Origin: Vishniacozyma victoriae
Taxonomy: Eukaryota > Basidiomycota > Tremellomycetes > Tremellales > Bulleribasidiaceae
Reading direction: 5' to 3'
Assembly: GCA_017654735.1 (NCBI GenBank)
Contig: JADPYG010000090.1
Span: forward strand, 1 to 64,000
DNA: 64,000 nt
The position numbers were made by a program, and so were the translations under genes. Position 1 is the first letter of the stretch. Each line of letters begins with the position of its first letter. The notes under the pieces were generated by a model, which saw only the letters and a program-made list of their open reading frames with translations, searched no databases and was not told where the DNA came from. Positions 43,474 to 54,968 of this stretch are shown piece after piece.

Positions 43474-46400
43474 ATGCCGACTCCGCCACTATCGCCCAAA
43501 CCACAGCGCTGGCAATCGCGCTCTGACGAACCACACCCCGATATTCTAGCCCTCTTATCAACTTTTGATACTTCCTCAACCGATGATGGGAAATCCGTAG
43601 CTGGACAGAGTGATCCCGGACGAGAAAAGCAAGGGGATGGAGGACCTTCTGGACATATCAGAGCTCGGACTGCTCCCGAGATCGAAATTCGAACGACATC
43701 GCCTTCACCTCAAAAAGATCGTAGTGGTATCCCACTTCCTCCGAGTAGGTCGAGTGAGAGATCCTTGAGTCCACTTGATCTTCCTTCCCGAGGGGATCTA
43801 TTCAATACAAAGCCTCAGGATCTAGCGGGCCAGAGCGGATTATCGCGTGGTCTGGGAAGGGGAGGGAGTGTCTCTGGTCCCCGCATGAACCCTACTAGTA
43901 AGTCCTAATGACAAAGATCGAGCTGACGTTCAGCTTCCAGCTTTAACTCAAACAACTTTACGACGCCTGCAAACACTGGGGTCATTCCCCAAAGTACCGG
44001 TCAATCGACAAACACCCTCGATGCCGCCTACGACAACGTCTTTTCAACTCTCGACCTACTAGGATCAGGGCCATCCCTTTCCCTCGATAATCCCAATACC
44101 CCGCCTCCTCCCTCGCCTCCAACTTCAAGTGGAGAAACACGATCCGAAGCTGTTACCGCATTCACCTCACCCCAAGAAGCGAGTCCTGCCAGTAGTCAAA
44201 CTACACCTCGAGCTCGCGGTCGATCCGAGGTCAGTGTGGATAGGTTTACGGTCGTCAGCGAACGTACCGAGCCCGAGTCGCCGGTATCAAGCAGACCAAC
44301 TACTCCGACTGCTCGTGGGCGAAGGGGGTTCCCATCTCGATCCATCTCACCCGCTGCTCCACCTGGATCACTTCGACCCGGAATATACTCTACTACACCT
44401 TCCCTTCCCTTCGCAGCTCGATACCCTTTACCCGAAAGTCCTGTCAAGGTCGCTGGGAGCAGTACTGCTGGTGGAGGAAACACTAGTCCTACCAAAGCAA
44501 GCGATCTCATTCGCTTGTTCGAAAACAGAACCGGACCTCAAACCACCGCCCCACCTCCGCCGATATTCAACAAGACCTCTTCCAATTGGGTCTCTCAGCC
44601 TCTTCGAACATACGAAACACCTCAAGCTGCTCCACCACCACCTTCCTCGTTCAAGGCTCCACCGCCGTCTTCGAGTGAAGTCGCTTCCCCATCGTCTGGA
44701 TCATATGCCACAGCACTTCCGCTTTCTCCTCCCGCCAAGCCCCCATCTCCATTGGCATCAGTCAGGACGCTCATTGCTTCATGGCGAGCCCGATCTGGAT
44801 CTCCATCTCAACGCGTCATTGGATCTCCAGGTCGAGGTCGAACGTCGCCAAAGGTGTTTGGAAGAGATGGAGGCTGGAACGTCAGTATTAGGCGTCGTCG
44901 ACGACACGAAGGTAGAGAGGAGGAAGCGTTGGCGGAGCAAGAGACTGAGGAGACTCCTCATGTACCGGCACCTCTTTCTACATTGAGCGAAGTGGTCGAT
45001 GCTGCTATTGCCGAGGAGGAAGCTGTTTTAGGATTAGATACTGGTCGTACTGCCTCCGTCAGGTCTTCCAGGTCACATGGATCCAGCTCTGTCGCCCCAA
45101 GGCCTTTGACCGGAGAGGTAAGCAAGTACCCAACACCTTCATGCCAGTGTGCTAACAATCAGCCAATCCGAACTGGCAATCTCCTCTATCTCAATGTCCA
45201 TGACGAAGATACCGCCCCATTCTACGAATGGATACAAACCGATGCTCGATTATACGCAGAGGGACTACAACTCATCTGGCGAACGGCTGCTGGTGCTCAA
45301 GCTATGGTCACACTTGATTTGGAGTACTGCGAGGAAGTGGCTTCTACTTCCAGCCCGAACAATCCTGCCGCAAGAGATGATCTTGGAACAATGGCTGCTC
45401 AACGTCAAAGTAATCTCGCCGACAATCTGTATCCATTCAAGCTTGTCTATGATGATGGTACCGAAAGGCTTGGTTGCGATAGTGCCCGAGAACGAGGTTC
45501 GTATATCACTCATCGGTTGAATTAAAGCTGACATGTAGTTCGATGGGTCAATGCAATTTGGAATGCTCTCGAAAGAACCAGAGGCAGACCTGCTTCTCGA
45601 GCTCCGTCTCTCAGATCTGAACGACCCTCGTCACAAGTCACACGAAGTGATGCTGGCGGCTCTGCCTCGACTCATTATACTCCACTTGCCGGCGGACCGA
45701 CTTCACAAGGTGCCAGTTCAGTCTATCCGCCTCATCGATCGACATACGCTACCGATGATCAAGTCGTCGTCACCTCTGGTGGATTCGTCGCACCGCTCAC
45801 TCAACGAGGTAGTAGGCGACTTGCGGCTGGTGGACTTGACCGAAACCGATCCCTTCGACGAGTTGCCAGTGAAGCCGATTTATCCGAAGATGCCTTTATG
45901 CCCATCAGTACACCTGAAAGGAGATCAGCTTCGGATCTACTCGATCTACCCCTCACTACCGATATCGCTCGATCTCGACCTGGGTCGAGAGACTTTACGT
46001 TTGCTGGTGGTATAGCTCCTCCTCCCTTGGTCTCGCCTCCTCCAGAGTACACGTCTCCCACTCGTGCTCTGCACTCCATCCCCGAATCCATGTCGCAGAG
46101 TATGGCGACGGCCGCCGAAATCTTGTCCATGGACGCTTCTGGCGAACGATACGATACCCCATTCGACCAGTCAACGACTCATGGACCTTCGAGCTACTTT
46201 ACCCCAGGTGTATATAGCGAAGCTAGATCCACCTATAATACTCCTGGTGAACACAGATCTACCACTATCGCCTACACTGCTCGCGAGGGGACATATGATG
46301 GCGGAAGTGCATATGGAACTCTTCCTCAAGTCCAGATCACTCAAGCTTCGGCAAGTCATTCTGCCGACTCGGATCAATATCGGCAATCAACAACCACCTA

Positions 46401-49400
46401 CAATCTTGGCAACGAGCCTCTTGATCGCCTGGGCACATCACCTCAATCTGTTCACGCTTCGCAGTACACGACTGCAAGAGAGACTGTATACACTACCCCT
46501 GGAACTCAACCCGATAACGCCTCTTCCATCTTCCGAGACTCTGTATCGTCCTATCAATCGGCACCACCACCTGTACCTTCCAAGTATGCTGCGGCATCTG
46601 AACGAAGCGGTCGATCCGAGCCAATTCGATATCAGCTCCACGACCCGGATGTCCAGTGGGGTACTGCTTCTCAAGGCCGCTCGGGAGTCAGCGACTCGGG
46701 ATACCAGACTGCTCGACCACCTACGACTCGTATGGGTACAGCAGAAGATGGAACAATGAGCTACGCATATCAAAGTGCCATGTCGACGGCATCACCCCGA
46801 TCTTCAGGATACGAGACTGCTCCTCCACCTCCCATCTCCCGCTCATCGATAGGATCCGAGAAGCTCTCTTTCCGTTCTGACGAGCAAGAACAAGCAGAAA
46901 CGGGAACGTACATTAGCGAGCCCGAGTCTGATGTTGGACTTCTTGCCGATCTCGATAGACGATCGTCCAATGGTAGTGTTGTCCCTGTCAAGACCAGGTC
47001 CTACTACACCGCCGCCCAATCTGGTAGGACCCCTCTCGGTACCGCTGAGGAGAATACCATGTACTTGACAGCTCGAGACACGGCGTACTCGACTGCTGCT
47101 AGTACCTTGGCCGAAGTTGCTACTGCTAGAGGTACTCAGGAGTAAGCTGTTATTGTCTGTGGTCGAGATTTAGCTGATGTCTAGATCATACAATACTGCC
47201 CGTACATCGCAGACTCCAATCCGTGGACCAACAGCACCTCCAAGTAGTATCTCGACCGCCCAATCAGTCGTCAGCTCCAAGATCAGGCGAGTCCCTGCCC
47301 CGCCTATGCCCCCTTCTCCTCCTGGACCGTCAAGCGGATCGGGGACGGGAAATACTTCGTCCAGCAGCAGTTCGTATACTGTTCGACCGGACTTGGGTCA
47401 TGATATGAACAGGATGCTTGTAAGCGATCTCGCATGACCTAATGTCCAGTGCTAATTGCCAGAACTACATGCAAGGTCAAGGAGAAGTCAGTCATGGAGA
47501 AAGAGCGAGAATCGCAACTCAGCTCGATCGTATTGAAGGCAAGGTCGACCGATTGGTTCTGGACAGACCTCCTCCTTTACCTTCCAAAGGCCAAAGTCCA
47601 CCTGGATCACCCGGATCGGTTTCGTCCACTTCGACAGCTCGTCCAGTCACGCCTCCGATGATGCAGGATGCGGTAGCTCAACAATTGGCCGACATGCGAC
47701 ATTTGATCGGGACAGTCATTGGTCAAAACAACGATATCATGCAGAACAACAGGAGGTCGTTCGAGGTCGATCTGCCACCGACCAATCCTGCCTTGCGACG
47801 ACTCGAGGATCTACTTCGACGCGCGTTATATCGATTAGGCGATAGCGATATTATGGAAGAAGATGGAATTCCCAAGTATCCAGAACACTCTGACGAGATC
47901 AAGTCTCGATCTGGCAAAGAAGAGGGTTCGTGGTACGGCGGTGGAGATAGCATCTACTCTTCGGAATTCAAGGCAAAGTATATGGGTCCAGAGGGAAGTC
48001 TCTCGCATGAGGCTCAACATGAATTCTATGGTGGCCCATCTCCGGTACCATCTGAACTACTCGATCCCTACGCTGCTTCTCCCGATTTCGATGAAGAATT
48101 CGCAATGCACAATCTTCCTCCCGAAACTCCCCCAAGCGACTTTGCGGCTCCTCGAACCACCTTACCACCTCACCTTATGGATCATTTACGAGGTCACCGT
48201 CCTCAGCCTGCGCCCATGTCCTCAAAGTCAAAGTCTGAGACTGTCTATACCGAAGATGCCTACCCTGAGGAACCTACTCCCGAGAGTCCAGGTGATCAGC
48301 GACCTATTCCTATCCGACCACCCAGTCACGATGATGACGACATGACTACCAGTTACGGAGACGAGGAACCACCTCGAGATCCTGCTCGACGACTTCCTCC
48401 TCCTGAACCTGTCAATCTACCTACCCCCGTCCAATCCCAGGAGAACATCCAGATGCACGGTCAATCTGGTCCGGGTCCTTCCATGCAACCTGGTTATCCT
48501 GGTGCTTCTGGTTTCGCTGGTATGCCTCCTCCACCGGGAGTCCAGGGTATGGCTAGGCCCTCTATGCCTCGCATTGCTGGTGTTCGGGATCCTATTTCTA
48601 CTACCTAGTAAGTTTTCCTAGAAATCACGTGGGCTCAGTGCTGATGACAGCTTCCGACGCGGATTTCCTCCTGCTGGACCGATGGGTCACATGGGTATGG
48701 GTCCAATGGGTATGCCTGGTATGGGAATGCCTGGAATGGGTATGGGTATGCCTGTGAGTATTTCTCAAACTCAATTAGTTGAAGCTGACGCTCAGGGAAT
48801 GGGCTTCATGCCTGGCATGCGTCCTCCTTTCGGTGGTCCGATCGGTCCTGTAAGCTATTTTTCCCTCGGAGAGGCCTAGTAGCTGACAAGCAGAATGTTG
48901 GTCCTCACCCTCGACGTCCCGGTTTCTTCCCCCCTGGTGTTCCGGGCGCTAGTGGGGACTATGGTCTTCCCGCTGCTGCTCGTTATGGTCCTGCCGGTCC
49001 TCCTCGCCCTGTCGGTCATCCTGAACCCGACTCGGGTCTTGGTCTTACCGATGATGATTCCACGCCTTCTACTGCTACAACTCAACTTATTACCCCTTTG
49101 ACTTCTGATAAGCATCTCGACATTGATGTTCATACCGGCACCCCAACGGTCAGCTTTCCTTGACTATGCGTAGGATCCGGCTGATATGTAGGATGATAGC
49201 TTCCGCCGAACCCTAGGTGCCGCCGAGCAACTCGCTCAGGCCCAAGGTGAACAGCAAAATGAAATCTCTCGATATCTTCACGGTGTTTCTGATCAGATCG
49301 ACGATGGTCGACGACAGCAGAATTCGGAACTTGCCAACGTACTTGCTGAACTTGGTCGACTTCGAGCCGAAATGCAACCGAAACACGTCACTGGACATGT

Positions 49401-52400
49401 CCTCCCCGACGGTCGAGTCGTACTTGCCAATGGTGATGTTGTCCAAGGTGTCAAAGGTGTCGCTCCACCCATTTCCGCTCCTAATGCCCATTTACCCAAG
49501 GCTACTGGCGGCACAGTTCACGGAGAGATCTTGCCCGATGGTACCGTTATGGCCGATGGAAAGATTGTCGATGGTATCGCTGCCAAACCCTCTGCTAGTA
49601 CACTCATCAACCCTCAAATTGTCAAGGATACCGAACAAGATCGAAAACTCGCTGCTTTGGAAGAAAAGAGTAAGTCATCATCAAAAGTACCTTGCTGATA
49701 TGTAGTTGCCAATCTGATGAACATGCCCACCGAAAAGGTTACTCATACAGAGCATGACCATATCGTGCAGAGACCCAATGGCACCATTGTCGAGGATATC
49801 GATATCGTGGAAGAAACTGAGCGAGTCGCAGGCGGTACATCCCACCCCGGTTCTCATGCTAGTGGGACAGGCGCAGCTCCTACCATGGCCACTCGTATCA
49901 ACCCTCGGACTGGAAAGGCATTGAGTATTCCCAAACCGCTATCTCTTACTCCTCAAGAAATGTCCCCTATTGTTCCCATCGACCAAGGAGGTGGCCAATT
50001 GATCCGTGAAGAACATGAAGAGGTGAGTTGCGTTGTTCTGCGGTCGAGATATAAATGCTGATAATAGACCATTCGGCAAGCCCCTGGCGGACCTCCTGTC
50101 GTTACCAAGACAACCACGAGGTTATTCAATGGACATCCTGGATCTAACGGTGCAACTCTTGCGAATGTACCCGCTACTGCTGGCGGCAGCGATCCAGTCG
50201 TACGCGACTTTGCCAATGTACCCAATACTGGTGCTCAGTACTCCGAACACGAATCCATCGTCCAAGGTCCTCCTGTCAATGGTCAACCAACCACCAAGAT
50301 CGTCACCGAAGTTACTGAAAGTGATCCTGCCCCCGCACCCGTCGATACCAAGACTACCAGCTTCTCCAAGACTACCGGTGCCAAGCCGGCTCTTGTCGCT
50401 GCCGATCCTGCTGGGAATGGAGCTGGACCACCTCCCAATACCGCCAACAATGTCCCTGGAGCCGGTAAACCTGGAAAAGCTGCTAAGCCGATTTACGATA
50501 CCAATCATCCGAAGGAGCCGAAGGTCGCACCAGTTACTACGAACAACAACGTCCCGAATGCTCCTAGTGGTGAGGCTCCCGGTCCCCCTGGTCCACCTCC
50601 GCCTGCTATGGTCGAATCTGATTTAGGAAATATGCCAACCGCACCCGGCGGTGGCGCTCCTCCTCCTCCTCCTCCTGGACCTGCAGGTGCCGCCCCGGGT
50701 GGTGTTGCTGGACCTGCTCCTGGTGTCATGGCTACACCCGCTCCTGCTAGCAAGGTGGGTGGATTATGGTGGGAACCTCACTTACCCACTCAGACTCGAC
50801 CAAACACTCCTGCGTGAGTAGAACAAAGGAAGTTTCGTAATGAAGTGCTGATGATTAGACCTGGTAAACCTGGAAACCCTGCTAAACCTCCTCCGGCTCA
50901 GGTAGTAGGTAATCAACCTACTGCTGGTCCACCTGGACCTGCCGGACCTCCACCCGCTACTCTTGCCAATGTCCCTGGTGGTCAGGCTGCTGGTGCTCCT
51001 GGTGCTCCGCCTGCAACGACTTTGGCGAATGTACCTGGTGGAGCTGCACCAGTACAGGGTCAACCCGGTCAACCCGCTGCTGTTCCCGGACAGACTACCT
51101 ACGCCAATATACCCGATCAGCCAATGCATGATACCAATCATGCCAAACCTCCTGGATCTGGTGGGGGTGGAAGTCTTCTCTCGAAGCTCAAGCCAAACAA
51201 GTCGCAGGAGAAGATTACAACTACGACTGTTCCCCAGTCCGGTGGACCTCCGATTGTTCGACCTTCGACTCCTGCCGATGGCGCCAATGGCAAGCAGACT
51301 CGATTCTCCGACACTGCTCATGCTGTTCCTCCTGATGACTCGACGGTCATTCACAATGTACCTCAAGATGGCTCCGGCTCGACGTTTATCGCCAGACCTG
51401 GTGGAGGTGGTGGTCAATCGCCTGGAATCGATGTCGTCGACGGTCACAACAAGCTACGAAAGGGTAAACCGGCAGTACATCAAGATGGCCAGTCTGCTCC
51501 CTCGGGTATGGGAGGTCCAGGAACCGTGATAGCTACTCCGGGTAGTGGTCCATCAGGTACGCCAGCTCCTGCTGTTGTCCAGAGCACTCCAGCTCCAGCT
51601 GGCACCCCGGCTTCCCTTACCAAAATCACTCCCTCCCGTCCTCCATCTGCTGCCGGCGCTCCTATTACCTCTATTACTCCAGCGACTGACGCAAAAGCTC
51701 CAGACATGCTGGAAGAAGTCATTCTACCCGATGGTCGTACCGCTTATGTCCGACCTACTCCGGCACTACCTGGCGGCAAGAAGGGCAAGCAGACTGAGGA
51801 TATTTCGTCCAAGACCAAAGTCACCGGTCCACCAGCGATGTCGACTTTGGCTACTGGTCCTGCGGAATCTCAACAAGGTCATTGTTCAGTATGCTGTCCG
51901 ACTGCAGCACGAACTCAACAAGGTGTACCGATTCAACCATGCGCACATCAAGATGGACCACTTGGAAATGCAGTTCCTGGCGGTGGAGCCTCAAAGACGA
52001 ACAACAAGACCAAAGTGACCGGTGCTCCTCCCGCTGGACCTTTGAACCTTCCCGGAGATACTAGTATGGAAGAGGCGATGAATATGGCTCCTGACGAGTC
52101 GAGCAAGTTGAGGAAGAAGGTCCCTGGTGGAGGTGGTGGAGCTGCTGGACCATCCGGTCTGACACCACAGGAGAAGGCTATGGAGGATGTTAGGGCTCTA
52201 GCCAGTAGGTCTTGTGTATCTAGACAAGTTTCTCGCTAACGACGTAGATAAGCAAAAGGCTGCTAAAGAGATGTCTGGTACGTATTGACTAAGACTCCTA
52301 GTGCTCGGCTGATCAGATAGACAAGGAGACTGCCGATCTTACAGCTGCCAACCTCGCCAAAGCCAACAAGATCAAGCTCGCAGAAGATCGACACAAGCAG

Positions 52401-53538
52401 AATATCGATGCTCTCACCAACTTGCAGAAGGCCGTGGTAAGCTTCTTCCAGCTGCTTCATTGAGCCGAGCTAACGGACAGGATGCGTTAGCAGCCGAGAA
52501 CAAGACTAGAAACACCTCTCAGGACGAGCGATACAAGTCGTCCGATAAGCGACGAGCCGAGAAGTTGACAACGGTCAAGAAGATGCAAGATGCCCTCGAT
52601 GTCTTGGTCAAAGATACCGATGAGTCGAAGAAGAGGCGAACGGTGGATGATAAGAAACCAGGTACTCAGGCTGTCCTTGATGCTCTCAAGTACGTCCATT
52701 CCTACTGCTGAAACATACTAAGCTGACGTGATAGGACGTCTGGCAATAGTCAAGCTGCTTTCCTACGAAAGCTAGCTACGGAGATCATGGAGCAGAACTC
52801 TAACCAGCACAAGGGTACTGTACAAGCTTCCCAGAACGCAGCGAGGGAGCAAGTGGGCTTCAACCTTGCGGGATAGTAAGTCTCCTCCTCGAGTATGGAT
52901 AGATGAGCTGATACCTAGCTTGGACGATTTCTCAAAGGCGTTGTCGGGTGAAGTGAGAAGTTTGCTGAAAGAAGTCGGAGATCTGAGAGAGAATAGGAGA
53001 GCGTTGTATATGTCAGTCGTTCTGCCTGATCGATCTTCAGATCGTTTGTTGACTGGTATAGGGAATTGGCGGATCTACTACTCATGAAGGGTCGACAGTC
53101 TGGAGGGTGAGTTCAGCTTCTTCTTCATGAACCGTCAGCTGACGATGTAGTGACCTGATGGCTATCCTTCCTTACCCATCGAACGTGCCCAAGCCTGGTG
53201 GAGGTGCTCCTCCTAAGAAGGTATGTTTGCATTTACCCCGAGAAATGACAATAAGCTAACAGTCAGGACAACAAGCCTGCAGGAGGAGTGGCTGCTCCCG
53301 CCGGTGGCAACGCCCCAGCTGGTGTACCGGTCTGGTCTAGCTTCATGCCACCCGGAGGACCAGTCATGGGTCTACCTATGGGCCAGGCGAACCGACCTCT
53401 TCCGCAACCACAATACGCAGGGAATCAACTCAACATGATGATGGGAGCTGTACCACATCCACCCCCTGCCAATGTACGTCAACCCATGATAAGAGAATCC
53501 AAAGCTGACTGGCAGACTCGTCCTCTTCCCAATGTGTG
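43474..53538 (+). CDS. Giant proline-rich PH-domain scaffold, about 3039 aa, unnamed
   Basis: Twenty-three exons run from 43474 to 53538. The main ones are 43474-43897, 43934-45117, 45163-45496, 45539-47141, 47185-47419, 47463-48607, 49192-49669, 49706-50022, 50068-50754 and 50859-52204; small ones fill 48651-49148 and 52248-53538. Phases agree throughout. A PH domain at about residues 537-660 starts 'GNLLYLNVHDEDTAPFYEW' and ends 'VRWVNAIWNAL'. It is flanked by Ser/Pro-rich regions with repeated Tyr-x-Thr-Ala motifs. Next come Met/Gly/Pro-rich stretches, three separate 'LPDGR/T' hairpin-like motifs (about 1846, 1890, 2566) and Pro/Gly runs. A coiled coil at about 2730-2870 is followed by a conserved helix containing 'ALSGEVRSLLKEVGDLRENRRALYMELADLL'. 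It is probably a membrane-recruited polarity or cortex scaffold; that is inference. Confidence 0.85.
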
Positions 53539-53634
53539 ATTCTCTTGTTGAATGCGGACGTTTGGGATCGATTGCTTGCTAGGATACGATGTTTACGAAT
53601 ACTTAATGACGATTATGCATATAGTCCTTTCCGT

Positions 53635-54627
53635 CTAGATACTCGTCGGTGTCCGAGGTTTGACGGTACATACCATCACTGCGTCTTTGCCCATCGTCTC
53701 GGTATGTACAGTTTTGAGATCCGGTAAAGCAGCTTCGTCCTCCTAGATGTTATCAGCTCCGTTCTGAACGAATAAAGTTGAACGACATACCTTTGGGACA
53801 ACCCCTACACCGTCACCTATGAACATTGGCGCGACAGTGATGATCACGCTATCTACCACTGGGGACTCATCACTCCGAGGCGAACTGCGTAGGAAAGACG
53901 ACAGAACTCGGGATCCACCCTCAATCATTACTGACCGAAGGCCAAGTTTACGTAGTATGTCAGGTATCGTTTCAGGTGCGATACGTCCTGCTCGTCAGCT
54001 CTAGTCCACACCATACGGGGAAGTGAATAGCTCACCCTCAGCATCCAGTTCGACTTGGATGACAACAGCCCCAGCATCCTCGACTTCCGCTATACGTTCC
54101 TCCCCAACACCCTCTCCACAAATCACCCAAGGCTGCTTCACGATATTATCCCCCCGGTCGGATGGGTGGGTATGTGTAAAATCATTCCATACTTTCAAGA
54201 TCCGTGAGTGTAATGGGAAACGAAGTGTTGGATCTAGGATAATTGGTTGGGGTGGTTTGAGGTTTTCGTCTGTTGGTAGTAGATTTACTGGATTATCAGT
54301 ATTGTGAACTATAAGATGTATGATGCTGGACGTACTTTGTAGTCTTGGATCATCGTTTGTCAAAGTATTGATGCCGACTAGAATTGCGTCGTGCATACTT
54401 CGCATCCTAGCATTAGCCCCTACTCACGTCCATAACCAATGGGCGTACCAGTGGGTCATGAGCATGCTTGCATCTCCACTTATCATCACCCTCTTCCCAC
54501 CCGGACCAGCAATTTTCGAATCGAGCGACTGGGCCCATGTTAGAGTAACATGAGGCCTATCATCTGATATAGCCAGACATCTCCTCAAGAACTCTGGAGG
54601 TGAGGTTGCTAGTGTTGAACTCGACAT
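53635..54627 (-). CDS. RIB7: Riboflavin pathway reductase (diaminohydroxyphosphoribosylamino-pyrimidine reductase)
   Basis: Five minus-strand exons: 54627-54449, 54406-54336, 54287-54036, 53987-53791 and 53742-53635; 268 aa. Rib7 uses NADPH to reduce the ribosyl side chain of the pyrimidine intermediate in riboflavin synthesis. The blocks 'PHVTLTWAQSLDSKIAG', 'MTHWMRSMHDAILVGINTLTNDDPRL', 'PQPIILDPTLRFP' and 'SVMIEGGSRVLSSF' are the RibD C-terminal signature in order. Intron 54288-54335 (48 nt) is in frame without a stop. Removing it joins 'DDPRLQ' to 'INLLP', as expected in homologues. It converges with the PH-domain gene, with stops 96 bp apart. Confidence 0.92.
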
Positions 54628-54968
54628 GATAGATGGGGTACAAGTATAGTTTTAAACAGACTAAATTGGACAACCTCCACTTGTCAATCTTTTACAACTT
54701 TCGGTCTCCTCGGCCTCGCTTATATTGATCCATCTACGTCTGCCATCTAGATTGACATCATGGTACTAGGTTCACTGCCGTCCTCGGCATGGTGAAGAGA
54801 CACGAGACATTCATATTCATGATTATGCAGAGAATCTTACCTATTGCTATTTATTGCTATTGAAAATTGGGAAAATAAGTGACAAGACATTATTACTCGA
54901 CTGCTCCCCTATACGAGATTGACAACTACCCTTGCCGACTAGCCAGCACTCTACGTTCCGACACTTTA
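54628..54968. other. Intergenic stretch between the nucleoporin and RIB7
   Basis: About 340 bp between tandem minus-strand genes. It is AT-rich, with no coding frame or repeat seen. It holds the RIB7 promoter and the nucleoporin 3' end. Confidence 0.45.

Noticed and set aside
43474..53538. Two or more separate genes instead of one giant gene
   Set aside because: All introns are 36-50 nt with proper branch points, phases agree across 23 exons to a multiple of three, and no promoter-sized gap occurs. cDNA would still be decisive.
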